This document shows positions 27,063-35,162 of a stretch of 64,000 bases of DNA, in pieces (position 1 is the first letter of the stretch; every line of letters begins with the position of its first letter). The stretch is from Xenophilus sp. L33. GTDB lineage: Bacteria > Pseudomonadota > Gammaproteobacteria > Burkholderiales > Burkholderiaceae_C. The translations under genes and the position numbers were made by a program. Under the pieces are notes generated by a model. The model was not told the origin of the DNA. It saw only the letters and a list, made by a program, of their open reading frames with translations, and made no database searches. The DNA is taken from assembly GCF_009765735.1 (NCBI RefSeq), contig NZ_LMUW01000054.1:103944-167943 (forward strand). The letters are read 5' to 3'.

Positions 27063-28649
27063 ATGACGCTTCGCCAGCCAGTCGACAGCCCCGCGCGCGC
27101 CGAGCCCCGTCCGCCGCCACCGAGCGTGCCGCTCTGGGGCCAGCTGTTCGCGCTCGACGACAGCACCGGGCTGCCGCTGCAGTCGCGTCTGCGACTCAAG
27201 ATCGTGCAGGTGATCCTCGACGGGCGGCTGGCCGCGGGCGCATCGCTGCCCTCGTCGCGCCAGCTGGCGCAGGCGCTGGACCTGAGCCGCAACACGGTCA
27301 CCGCGGTCTACCAGCAGCTGATGGATGAGGGCTTCATCGACTCGCGGGCGCGCGCCGGCGTTTTCGTGGCCTCGGGCGCGCGGCCGGCGTCGATCGACGC
27401 GGCGGTCGCCGTGCCGGACAAGCCCGAGGCCGTGGAGCCCCGGGACCCGCCGCACGCCCCGCAGCCCTGGGCCCGGCGCGTGCTGCGCTCGCTGCGCGCC
27501 ACGCCCACGCTGTCCAAGCCGCCGCAGTGGCGCCGCTTCGCCTATCCCTTCGTCTACGGCACCCACGACGCCGAGCTGTTCCCGACCGAGGACTTCCGCG
27601 AATGCTGCCTGCGCAGCCTGGCGCGCTCGCAGCTGCCCAACTGGACGCCCGACTTCGAGACCGACGACGCGCCCGACCTGATCGAGCAGATCCGCACCCG
27701 CCTCCTGCCCAACCGCGGCGTCTTCGTGCGGCCGGAAGAGATCCTGGTCACGGTCGGCGCCCAGCACGCCTTCTACCTGCTGGCCGAGGCGCTGTTCGAC
27801 CGCGACACGCGGGTCGGCTTCGAGGAGCCCGGCTACCCGCATGCGCGCAACGCCTTCTCGCTGCGCACCTCGAGGCTGGTCGGCATCCCGGTGGACGACG
27901 AAGGGCTGGTGGTCGACGCGCTGCTGCCGCTCGACTACGTCTTCGTCACGCCCTCGCACCAGAGCCCGACCACGCACACGCTCAGCCTGGCGCGGCGCCA
28001 GTCGCTGCTTCGCCAGGCGGACAGCCGGGACTTCGCGGTGATCGAGGACGACTACGAGGCCGCCAACCTCTACGTCGGCGCGCCGACCCCGGCGCTCAAG
28101 AGCCTGGACCGGAGCGGCCGCGTGATCTACATCGGTTCGCTCTCCAAGAGCGTGGCGCCGGCGCTGCGGCTGGGCTACATCGTGGCGCATCCGGAGCTGA
28201 TCGCCGAGCTGCGGCTGCTGCGGCACGCGATGGTCCGGCATCCGAGCGCCTTCCTGCAGCACACCTACGCGCTCTTCCTGTCGCTCGGCCATCACGACTC
28301 GCATTCGCGCCGGGTCAACCAGGTGCTGATGGCGCGCATGGAAGCGGCGCTGGCGGCGATGCAGCGGGAGCTGCCGTCCTTTCGCTGCACCCGCGCGCAA
28401 GGCGGCGCCTCGCTATGGGTCGAGACGCCGGCCTGGCTCGACGGCGCCGCGCTGGCGCTGCAGGCGCGCCGCCACGGCGTGCTGATCGAGCCGGGCGACG
28501 TCTTCTTCGCGCGGCCGCCGAGCCCCTGCAACTTCTTCCGGCTGCGGCTGTCGTCGATCGACATGGCGCAGATCGAGCCCGGGATCCGGGCGCTGCGCGA
28601 CGCGGTGCACGAGATGGCCGCGGCCGCCGGCGCCAACATCTCTTCATGA
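27063..28649 (+). CDS. MocR-type GntR/aminotransferase regulator
   Basis: The 528-residue fusion has an N-terminal GntR winged helix (LPLQSRLRLKIVQVILDG and LPSSRQLAQALDLSRNTVTAVYQQL, residues about 38-90) and a fold-type I aminotransferase domain. The PLP region contains VTPSHQSPTTHTLSLARR, VIEDDYEAANLY and the lysine segment YIGSLSKSVAPALRLGYI, where Lys would form the internal aldimine. MocR regulators often control a divergent gene and sense an amine or vitamin B6 compound. The divergent MFS/oxidase operon is the likely target. A GTG at 27039 would add eight residues. Confidence 0.92.
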   Translation: MTLRQPVDSPARAEPRPPPPSVPLWGQLFALDDSTGLPLQSRLRLKIVQVILDGRLAAGASLPSSRQLAQALDLSRNTVTAVYQQLMDEGFIDSRARAGVFVASGARPASIDAAVAVPDKPEAVEPRDPPHAPQPWARRVLRSLRATPTLSKPPQWRRFAYPFVYGTHDAELFPTEDFRECCLRSLARSQLPNWTPDFETDDAPDLIEQIRTRLLPNRGVFVRPEEILVTVGAQHAFYLLAEALFDRDTRVGFEEPGYPHARNAFSLRTSRLVGIPVDDEGLVVDALLPLDYVFVTPSHQSPTTHTLSLARRQSLLRQADSRDFAVIEDDYEAANLYVGAPTPALKSLDRSGRVIYIGSLSKSVAPALRLGYIVAHPELIAELRLLRHAMVRHPSAFLQHTYALFLSLGHHDSHSRRVNQVLMARMEAALAAMQRELPSFRCTRAQGGASLWVETPAWLDGAALALQARRHGVLIEPGDVFFARPPSPCNFFRLRLSSIDMAQIEPGIRALRDAVHEMAAAAGANISS

Positions 28650-28659
28650 ACCACCGCCC

Positions 28660-29040
28660 ATGACCCGGACCTACCACGGCAGCTGCCACTGCGGCGCCAT
28701 CCGCTTCGAGATCGACACCACGCTCGACCGCGTGACCCGCTGCAACTGCAGCGTCTGCAGCAAGAAGGGCATCCTGCACCACCGGGTCGCCGAGGAGCGC
28801 TTCCGGCTGCTGTCGGGCGAGCCGCAGCTCGGCACCTACCGCTTCGGCAGCGGCGTGGCCAAGCACCACTTCTGCACGGCCTGCGGCATCCACGTCTTCA
28901 CCCGGCCGCGCGCGGCGCCGGAGCTCTACACGGTCAACGTGCGCTGCCTGGACGACTACGACCTGGAAGTCGAGAAGCCCGAGGTGGTGGAATTCAACGG
29001 CCGCAACTGGGAGGCCGAGGTCGCCCGCCTTGGCAATTGA
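28660..29040 (+). CDS. GFA-family zinc protein
   Basis: The 126-residue product is a GFA/CENP-V-type Zn-binding protein: GSCHCGAIRFEI (CxC near residue 10), RCNCSVCSKKG (CxCxxC near 32-37) and HHFCTACGIHVF (CxxC near 71-74). The family was named for glutathione-dependent formaldehyde activation, but most members have no proven role. It is ten bases after the MocR gene. Its last 112 bases, with ten bases beyond the stop, are duplicated at 29853-29974 inside the type VI module next door. Confidence 0.9.
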   Translation: MTRTYHGSCHCGAIRFEIDTTLDRVTRCNCSVCSKKGILHHRVAEERFRLLSGEPQLGTYRFGSGVAKHHFCTACGIHVFTRPRAAPELYTVNVRCLDDYDLEVEKPEVVEFNGRNWEAEVARLGN

Positions 29041-29050
29041 GCCGCACTGG
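28929..29050 (+). repeat. 122-base direct repeat, copy 1 (GFA gene 3' end)
   Basis: The segment covers the last 37 codons and stop of the GFA-family gene plus ten following bases. It is repeated without gaps at 29853-29974, with 117 of 122 positions identical by direct counting. Confidence 0.95.
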
Positions 29051-29082
29051 AAGCGGCACTCAACAGCAGGCAATTGCGCCGG

Positions 29083-29109
29083 TTCGCTCGCGCGCTCCAA
29101 GCGCGCCAG
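29083..29109 (+). repeat. 27-base repeat, copy 1
   Basis: The segment beginning TTCGCTCGCGCG and ending AAGCGCGCCAG recurs at 30220-30246 with one mismatch, in the same place relative to the immunity-like gene that follows. It marks the downstream flank of each effector module. Confidence 0.85.
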
Positions 29110-29135
29110 ATTGCACGCAATCCACTTGAAGGCGC

Positions 29136-29555
29136 TTAGCAATCATGGGGAAGGTCGTTGCCGTATGTGCAGGCAGTCGGGTCGTACCATCTGCGATCCT
29201 TATAAAACAACGCGGTCGACCCACCGAAGTCAAATTCAAGCACCGCCGTTCCTGCCGAATAGACAATCCAAGTGCCCGCAAATCCATCGCTGAATTCAAT
29301 CGTTCCTGTCGCATGACAGGGGGTGTATCTGTCTTTCGTCACTACAATGTCCGGAATCGGGTAAGCTTTTTCAAAAAAGCGCTTGACCTGCGCCCGGGTC
29401 GGCTTAAAGGTTTTGCACATATCGGGCGGATTTCTAAGATCCTTCCCGAAATCCAATCCGGTTTTCTCTATTTTCAATGCTCGAATTGTTCTTGCATCTA
29501 CGTTTTGCGAGAGGCACGCCAGCATCACCAAGGCGAAAAGTAACTTTGTCACCAT
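29136..29555 (-). CDS. Exported T6SS immunity-like protein, orphan copy
   Basis: The 139-residue protein has a Sec signal peptide (LLFALVMLACLSQNVDA) and a mature domain ending in DPTACTYGNDLPHDC. It aligns without gaps to the product at 30262-30681 with 80 of 139 residues identical, including cysteines in CKTF, YTPC, ACTY and HDC that could form disulfides. Its ATG overlaps the end of a truncated amidase by seven bases, and AAGGAGG (29561-29567, minus strand) is an excellent ribosome binding site. The cognate effector is broken, so it would act as orphan immunity against a diverged amidase delivered by neighbours. The family is not one I can name. Confidence 0.7.
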   Translation of the reverse strand: MVTKLLFALVMLACLSQNVDARTIRALKIEKTGLDFGKDLRNPPDMCKTFKPTRAQVKRFFEKAYPIPDIVVTKDRYTPCHATGTIEFSDGFAGTWIVYSAGTAVLEFDFGGSTALFYKDRRWYDPTACTYGNDLPHDC

Positions 29556-29851
29556 ATGGCCCTCCTTGCCTCCGTTGGCATCTTTCGGCCAATTTCCGGA
29601 TGTCTATAGATTTCTCTCATTGAAACGTGAAGATTCTCGGTTAAATGTTTTATCAAATATCGCAGCGAGGTGTTTTGCGCATCGTTCACTGGCTCGAATA
29701 TTCCTGCATTCGGTCCTTTCGGCGGCGCGAAACCGACAATCTAGATGCCTATCGAATCAGAATTGTTGAGGAACCTATCTGGAAAATTCTTTGCGAATTC
29801 GGCTCCATTGGTTGCATCCGCTCGATCTCGATTTCCTTTGATCTGATCCAA
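29549..29851 (-). pseudogene. Truncated amidase effector with amber codon
   Basis: Minus-strand translation gives 100 codons plus stop that align without gaps to residues 112-211 of the intact amidase at 30675-31310, with 69 of 100 identical. IYRHPEIGRK, with the late catalytic-site His, is kept. The codon equivalent to Glu148 (SVGIEIVG) is TAG at 29741-29743. The first 111 residues are missing; the break is at 29852, where the copied GFA 3' end begins. The end overlaps the immunity gene exactly as in the intact module. It is a remnant of an older, diverged effector gene. Confidence 0.9.
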
Positions 29852-29852
29852 T

Positions 29853-29974
29853 CACGGTCAACGTGCGCTGCTTGGACGACTACGACCTGGAAGTCGTGAA
29901 GCCCGAGGTGGTGGAATTCAACGGCCGCAACCGGGACGCCGAGGTCGGCCGCCTTGGCAATTGAGCCGCACTGG
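29853..29974 (+). repeat. 122-base direct repeat, copy 2 (GFA 3' end fragment)
   Basis: This untranslated copy of the GFA gene 3' end starts exactly where the truncated amidase stops. It differs from copy 1 at five positions and has no gaps. Confidence 0.95.
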
Positions 29975-30261
29975 TTGGACGGCGCTTCCTGCAGCGAGCC
30001 AACGATATACCAACTCCGTCTGCGCGGACAGCTGTATCGGCAGACGGCGTGGGCGATGGGCGCGTGAGCAAACGCGATACCACTGCAGAGAGGACGATAT
30101 TCAGAAGCGGCACCCAATGGCACTATTAACGGCCGGAAGGCGCCCCTTCGTTCGCATGATCGCCGAGACACCCGAAGAGGTGGCCAAGCAAGCGTGAAGC
30201 ATGCAGGCGCCCGCGCTGTTTCGCTCGCGCGATCCAAGCGCGCCAGTTACCCAAGAGGCGG
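29975..30261. other. Non-coding spacer downstream of the intact module
   Basis: No convincing gene was found in these 287 bases. The corresponding spacer in the older module (29051-29135) is about 200 bases shorter. A short frame ending at 30197 (RPFVRMIAETPEEVAKQA) could be the tail of a lost gene, but it has no supporting start. Confidence 0.5.
30220..30246 (+). repeat. 27-base repeat, copy 2
   Basis: One mismatch to 29083-29109. It lies 15 bases from the 3' end of the intact immunity gene. Confidence 0.85.
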
Positions 30262-30681
30262 TTAACAATCATGAGGAAGGTCGTTGCCGTAGGTGCAGGC
30301 GGTCGGATCAAGCCACTTTCGATCCTTGTAAAAAAGCGAAACGGCGCCGCCGAGGTCGAACTCGAGAGTCGCCGCGCCAGACGAATAAATACGCCATTTA
30401 CCAGAATTTCCATCGCCGAATTCGATGGTGCCTTCTGCATAACAAGGGGTATAGCGATCCTTGTATACGAATTGATCTGGAACGGGATGGGCTCTGTTGA
30501 AAAATCTCTTGACTTGGAGGGTCGTCGGCTTGAAAGATTTGCACACGCCGGGCGGGTTTCTATCGCCTTTCTCAATATTCATTCCCGTATTTTCGATTTT
30601 TACGATCTTGACCGCCAGCGCGAAAGCGGCGATAGGAAACATGCCCACCAAGATCGTGGCATAAGTGAAACTTCTTACCAT
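30262..30681 (-). CDS. Exported immunity protein for the amidase effector (putative)
   Basis: The 139-residue protein has a signal peptide (YATILVGMFPIAAFALA) and a mature domain that is probably periplasmic, where a peptidoglycan amidase would act. Its ATG overlaps the amidase stop by seven bases (30675-30681), the tight coupling typical of effector-immunity pairs. It is 58% identical to the orphan copy at 29136-29555, with the C-terminal DPTACTYGNDLPHDC fully conserved. Immunity function is inferred from position, export and the toxin beside it. A secreted accessory lipid- or wall-binding protein is the main alternative. Confidence 0.72.
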   Translation of the reverse strand: MVRSFTYATILVGMFPIAAFALAVKIVKIENTGMNIEKGDRNPPGVCKSFKPTTLQVKRFFNRAHPVPDQFVYKDRYTPCYAEGTIEFGDGNSGKWRIYSSGAATLEFDLGGAVSLFYKDRKWLDPTACTYGNDLPHDC

Positions 30682-31310
30682 TTTGCTGTCGCCGCCTCCG
30701 ATTCTGTTTTTCGACCAATCTCCGGGTGACGGTAGATTTCATGCAGAGAAACTTTTAGCTGATCGGCGAGTTCTTTGACAAGCCATTTAAGCGCGACATT
30801 CTGGGCATCGGTGACAGGCTCGTAAATACCTTGATTTGGTCCTCTGTTTGGTGCTATGCCAACGATTTCTATTCCGACCGAATCATCGTTAAAGGGAAAT
30901 CTATCAGGAAAATTCTTTGCGAATTCCGCTTTGTTGGTGGCGGTTGCTCGATCTCGATTTCCCTTAATCTGATCCAGTTTTCGAGCCGCCAGCAAGTCGA
31001 CGCTGCCGCAAGTCTTTTTCAGTAGGCATCTCGATTGCAAATCGCCGACGTGATTGGTTGTCTTTTTTAGTGACGCGGTTTGATACACGGTCCCGTTTTT
31101 TTCAATCATGAAATGAGCCCCATTCGGCCGCGCGCCGTCTGGTTGCTTCTTCGAGTAGGAACCAAACGCACTGTCTGCGGAAGACCCGCCCGTTTGATGA
31201 ACTACGATGCCGTTCACGGTCTTCATCTCACGATTTTCAATCAATGGAAAGATCTTGACCTTCACTCTTTCGTCATCCACGATGCCAAATCTATCTATAA
31301 AAAATGCCAT
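30675..31310 (-). CDS. Peptidoglycan amidase, probable type VI effector
   Basis: The 211-residue protein is an Amidase_2/PGRP-fold N-acetylmuramoyl-L-alanine amidase. It has GIVVHQTGG with His38, NGAHFMIEKNGTVYQTA with His66, NHVGD with His87, SVGIEIVG with Glu148, and IYRHPEIGRK with His195. The usual third ligand region (RKTDPG in AmpD-like enzymes) reads RKTESEA, so a Glu may replace the Asp. It has no signal peptide, so it is not self-exported. It lies nine bases after hcp behind AGGGGG, and it overlaps an exported putative immunity gene. Delivery through Hcp into competitor periplasm is the natural reading. Confidence 0.82.
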   Translation of the reverse strand: MAFFIDRFGIVDDERVKVKIFPLIENREMKTVNGIVVHQTGGSSADSAFGSYSKKQPDGARPNGAHFMIEKNGTVYQTASLKKTTNHVGDLQSRCLLKKTCGSVDLLAARKLDQIKGNRDRATATNKAEFAKNFPDRFPFNDDSVGIEIVGIAPNRGPNQGIYEPVTDAQNVALKWLVKELADQLKVSLHEIYRHPEIGRKTESEAATAKW

Positions 31311-31319
31311 GTCGCCCCC

Positions 31320-31799
31320 TCAGAGTTCCTTGTTTGCCTGAATATCAAAGGCCGCAGCCACGGTGCCCCCGCTTCCGCCTCGTGCATTTTGAACGACATA
31401 TTCCTGCCTGATGCGGGCGAAGGAGAGTCGAACTTCTTCTCTCAAATTCCGCATCGTCGGCGTTGCCGAGGAATTGATGCCAGTGACAATGACGTCATTC
31501 ATTGTCAGTTTGAGATATTCGAGCGGAAAGCCGCCGGCTTTGCGTGCGACGAACACGGCGGATTCGATGTGCTTGCCGATCATGCAATACTTGAACAGAT
31601 TCGGCGTCGCGCGATCGATGAATTTATCGAAGACGAAGTCTCCGACGGTTGCCTTTCCTGCGCCACCGCCGCTGCCGGAATGCATGCTCGATTTTTGCGT
31701 TATTTGCCAGTCCCAACATATCACTTCGATTTCTCTGCCGTGTGTCGCGTCCTGTGATTCGCCGTCAATATCCGTCAACTTTAGAAAAAAGTCTTGCAC
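31320..31799 (-). CDS. hcp: Hcp-family type VI secretion tube protein
   Basis: From a GTG at 31799 the product is 159 residues, the usual Hcp size. It starts QDFFLKLTDIDGESQDATH and continues with REIEVICWDWQI, VGDFVFDKFIDRATPNLFKYC and YLKLTMNDVIVTGIN, all Hcp family landmarks. An upstream ATG at 31874 would add 25 unrelated residues, so the GTG is preferred although its ribosome binding site is weak. Hcp hexamers form the inner tube and carry small effectors in the lumen. No VgrG, sheath or baseplate gene is in the window, so this is an auxiliary hcp cluster that depends on a main T6SS locus elsewhere. Confidence 0.88.
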   Translation of the reverse strand: MQDFFLKLTDIDGESQDATHGREIEVICWDWQITQKSSMHSGSGGGAGKATVGDFVFDKFIDRATPNLFKYCMIGKHIESAVFVARKAGGFPLEYLKLTMNDVIVTGINSSATPTMRNLREEVRLSFARIRQEYVVQNARGGSGGTVAAAFDIQANKEL

Positions 31800-31818
31800 G
31801 ATTCGCCCATTTGGATTT

Positions 31819-31837
31819 ACGCCGCGACATGCGGCGT
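31819..31837 (-). repeat. Hairpin upstream of hcp
   Basis: ACGCCGC (31819-31825), a five-base loop and GCGGCGT (31831-31837) form a perfect stem 20 bases before the chosen hcp start. If it is in the hcp leader it may affect translation or mRNA stability. Its position inside the longer reading frame argues for the shorter Hcp. Confidence 0.55.
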
Positions 31838-32046
31838 CGGGCGCAATCCTCCGCAATGACGGGACTGGCGGCAAGCGGAACGTTCCGACGAGACAAAGGG
31901 AATTAGCTCGTCGATCAAGAATTCAGGAAAAATCGCGACGTTCGGTGCGGCGTTCCATCCGACAGGACAAAACCCAGTACCAAAATCTCTCATCGGTACA
32001 GCGGCAGCGCGCTTCGGAAGCCATAGAAGCTTCAGGCCTCGATGAT
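31838..32046. other. Gap between hcp and uvrA
   Basis: The AT-richer stretch upstream of hcp should hold its promoter, but no clear -35/-10 pair is seen. A plus-strand frame ending at 32061 (tail [20 protein letters not shown]) has protein-like composition and may be the last part of a lost gene. It has no start of its own. Confidence 0.4.
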
Positions 32047-35000
32047 CTATTCGGGCGCTAGGAGGCGCTTGAGGTAGAGCCCGGTGTGGCTGGCCTCGTT
32101 GGCCGCGATGTCCTCCGGCGTGCCGACGCCCACCACGGTGCCGCCGCCGGCGCCGCCTTCGGGGCCCATGTCGATCACCCAGTCGGCGGTCTTGATGACG
32201 TCCAGGTTGTGCTCGATCACCACGATCGTGTTGCCGGCGTCGCGCAGCTGGTGCAGCACCTTCAGCAGCAGCTCGATGTCGGCGAAGTGCAGCCCGGTGG
32301 TCGGTTCGTCGAGGATGTAGAGCGTGCGGCCGGTGTCGCGCTTGCTCAGCTCCAGCGCCAGCTTCACCCGTTGCGCTTCACCGCCCGACAGCGTGGTCGC
32401 CGACTGGCCCAGCTTGATGTAGCTGAGGCCGACGTCCAGCAGCGTGCGCAGCTTGCGCTCGATGGTCGGCACCGCGCGCAGGAAGTCGTGCGCCGTCTCC
32501 ACCGTCATGTCGAGGATCTGCGCGATGTTGCGGCCCTTGTAGAGCACCTCCAGCGTCTCGCGGTTGTAGCGCTGGCCGTGGCAGACCTCGCAGGGCACGT
32601 AGACGTCGGGCAGGAAGTGCATCTCGACCTTGACCACGCCGTCGCCCTGGCAGGCCTCGCAGCGGCCGCCCGCGACGTTGAAGCTGAACCGGCCCGGGCC
32701 GTAGCCGCGCTCGCGCGCGGTGTTGGTCTCGGCCATCAGCTCGCGGATCGGCGTGAAGAGACCGGTGTAGGTCGCCGGGTTGCTGCGCGGCGTGCGGCCG
32801 ATCGGCGACTGGTCGACGTTGATCACCTTGTCGAAATACTCGATGCCTTCGATCGCCTCGTGCTCGGCCGGCTCCTCGTGGGCGCGGTAGAGCGTGCGCG
32901 CCACCGCGCTGTAGAGCGTGTCGTTGACCAGCGTCGACTTGCCCGAGCCGGACACGCCGGTGACGCAGGTCAGCAGGCCGACCGGGAAGGCGACGCTGAC
33001 GTTCTTCAGGTTGTTGCCGCTGGCGCCGACCACGCGGATCTCCTGCAGGTCCGACTGCGTGGCCAGGTGCGCCGCCTCGCGCGCCGCGCGCCGCTCGGCC
33101 GCCGGGCTGGGCGGGAAGCGCGGCGGCTTCCGGCCTTCATGGAAGGCCTTCTGCGCCACCACCGGCAGCCACGGCGTGCGGCGCTGCGGCACCTCGATCT
33201 TCTTGGCGCCCGACAGGTACTGGCCGGTGAGCGAAGCCGGGTTCGCCGCCACCTCGGCGTAGCTGCCCTGCGCCATCACCTGGCCGCCATGCACGCCGGC
33301 GCCCGGGCCCATGTCGATCACGTGGTCGGCGGCGTGGATCATGTCCTCGTCGTGCTCGACCACGATCACGCTGTTGCCGATGTCGCGCAGGTGGCGCAGG
33401 GTGCCGATCAGGCGGTCGTTGTCGCGCTGGTGCAGGCCGATGCTGGGCTCGTCGAGCACGTACATCACGCCGGTCAGGCCCGAGCCGATCTGCGAGGCCA
33501 GGCGGATGCGCTGCGCTTCGCCGCCCGACAGCGTCTCGGCGCTGCGGTCCAGGCTCAGGTAGTTGAGGCCGACGTCGTTCAGGAACTTCAGCCGAAGGCC
33601 GATCTCGCGCACGATCTTGTCGGCGATCTCGGCCTTGGCGCCGTGCAGCTTGAGCTGCTGGAAGTAGGCCAGGCTCTCGCGCAGGGTGACGTGGCTGATC
33701 TCGAAGATCGCGGTGCGCCGGGGCTCCGGCCCCGACTCGTCGACCAGGAAGACGTTGCGCGCCTCGGGCCGCAGCCGGCTGCCGTGGCAGTCGGGGCAGG
33801 GCTGCAGGTTGCGAAAGCGCGAGAGCTCCTCGCGCACCAGCGTCGAGTCGGTCTCGCGGTAGCGCCGCGCCATGTTCGGGATGATCCCTTCGAAGGGGTG
33901 CTTGCGGACCACCTTCTTGCCGGCCTGCTGGCCGCTGTCCATCACGTAGCTGAACTTGATCTCTTCCTGCGCCGAGCCGTTCAGCACGGTCTGCTGCACC
34001 GACGCCGGCAGCGCCTCGAAGGGCTGCTCGATGTCGAACTTGTAGTGGCGCGCCAGGCTCTCCAGCATGCTGAAGTAGTAGCCGTTGCGCCGGTCCCAGC
34101 CCTTGATCGCGCCGCTGGCCAGGCTCAGCGACGGAAAGGCCACCACCCGCGCCGGGTCGAAGAACTCGCGATGCCCGAGGCCGTCGCAGCTCGGGCAGGC
34201 GCCGACCGGCGAATTGAAGGAGAAGAGGCGCGGCTCCAGCTCCACCAGCGAGTAGTGGCAGATCGGGCAGGCGAACTTGGCGTTGAAGAGGTGCTCGTGC
34301 GCCGGCTTCGGCGCGGGCGCCGATTCGGGCTCGGCCGCCGGCGCGTCCATCTCGAGCGCGATCGCGCGGCCGTCGGCCAGCCGCAGCGCCGCCTCGAAGC
34401 TCTCGGCGAGGCGCTGCTGCATGTCGGGCCGGGCGCGCAGCCGGTCGATGACGACGTCGATGTCGTGCTTCTCGGTCTTCTTGAGCTTGGGCAGGTCGTT
34501 GTATTCGTAGGTCGCGCCGTCGACGCGGAAGCGCACGTAGCCCTGCGCCTGCATCTCGGCGAACAGCTCGACGAACTCGCCCTTCTTCTCGCGCGCCACC
34601 GGCGCCAGGATCATCAGCCGCGGCGCGTCGCCGTTCTGCTCGGGCAGCGCCAGCACCGCGTCCACCATCTGGCTGACGGTCTGCGCCTGCAGCGGCAGGT
34701 GGTGGTCGGGGCAGTAGGGCGTGCCGGCGCGGGCGTAGAGCAGGCGCAGGTAGTCGTGGATCTCGGTCACCGTGCCGACGGTCGAGCGCGGGTTGTGGCT
34801 GGTCGCCTTCTGCTCGATGCTGATCGCCGGCGACAGGCCCTCGATCAGATCGACGTCCGGCTTGTCCATCAGCTGCAGGAACTGCCGCGCATAGGCCGAC
34901 AGGCTCTCCACGTAGCGGCGCTGGCCCTCGGCGTAGAGCGTGTCGAAGGCCAGGCTCGACTTGCCCGAGCCCGACAGGCCGGTGATCACCACCAGCTTGT

Positions 35001-35079
35001 TGCGCGGGATGTCGAGGTCGACGTTCTTCAGGTTGTGCGTGCGCGCGCCGCGGATGCTGATGCGCTGGAGGGCGAGCAC
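32047..35079 (-). CDS. uvrA: Excinuclease ABC subunit A
   Basis: The 1010-residue damage-recognition ATPase of nucleotide excision repair has the start [20 protein letters not shown], Walker [23 protein letters not shown], a first Zn module ([17 protein letters not shown]), ABC signature [18 protein letters not shown], a second Walker [17 protein letters not shown], a Zn finger ([18 protein letters not shown]), and a second signature [23 protein letters not shown] at 35079 is chosen because it is closest to the conserved N-terminus; a TTG at 35115 would add 12 residues. There is no ATG in this position. Confidence 0.97.
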   Translation of the reverse strand: MLALQRISIRGARTHNLKNVDLDIPRNKLVVITGLSGSGKSSLAFDTLYAEGQRRYVESLSAYARQFLQLMDKPDVDLIEGLSPAISIEQKATSHNPRSTVGTVTEIHDYLRLLYARAGTPYCPDHHLPLQAQTVSQMVDAVLALPEQNGDAPRLMILAPVAREKKGEFVELFAEMQAQGYVRFRVDGATYEYNDLPKLKKTEKHDIDVVIDRLRARPDMQQRLAESFEAALRLADGRAIALEMDAPAAEPESAPAPKPAHEHLFNAKFACPICHYSLVELEPRLFSFNSPVGACPSCDGLGHREFFDPARVVAFPSLSLASGAIKGWDRRNGYYFSMLESLARHYKFDIEQPFEALPASVQQTVLNGSAQEEIKFSYVMDSGQQAGKKVVRKHPFEGIIPNMARRYRETDSTLVREELSRFRNLQPCPDCHGSRLRPEARNVFLVDESGPEPRRTAIFEISHVTLRESLAYFQQLKLHGAKAEIADKIVREIGLRLKFLNDVGLNYLSLDRSAETLSGGEAQRIRLASQIGSGLTGVMYVLDEPSIGLHQRDNDRLIGTLRHLRDIGNSVIVVEHDEDMIHAADHVIDMGPGAGVHGGQVMAQGSYAEVAANPASLTGQYLSGAKKIEVPQRRTPWLPVVAQKAFHEGRKPPRFPPSPAAERRAAREAAHLATQSDLQEIRVVGASGNNLKNVSVAFPVGLLTCVTGVSGSGKSTLVNDTLYSAVARTLYRAHEEPAEHEAIEGIEYFDKVINVDQSPIGRTPRSNPATYTGLFTPIRELMAETNTARERGYGPGRFSFNVAGGRCEACQGDGVVKVEMHFLPDVYVPCEVCHGQRYNRETLEVLYKGRNIAQILDMTVETAHDFLRAVPTIERKLRTLLDVGLSYIKLGQSATTLSGGEAQRVKLALELSKRDTGRTLYILDEPTTGLHFADIELLLKVLHQLRDAGNTIVVIEHNLDVIKTADWVIDMGPEGGAGGGTVVGVGTPEDIAANEASHTGLYLKRLLAPE

Positions 35080-35162
35080 GGCGCCGAGGTAGGCGTCATC
35101 GGTGGGGGAATTCAAGAGGCGCTCGGTTTTGGGCAACCGAACATGATAAATCCCCGGCGCTT

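Noticed and set aside
29961-30197. Short plus-strand frame in the spacer
   Set aside because: No ribosome binding site or family resemblance, and the older module lacks this spacer. It is probably chance or a degraded gene tail.
29145-30729. Plus-strand frames opposite the immunity genes
   Set aside because: The minus-strand products have signal peptides, paralogy and conserved cysteines; the plus-strand frames are mirror shadows.
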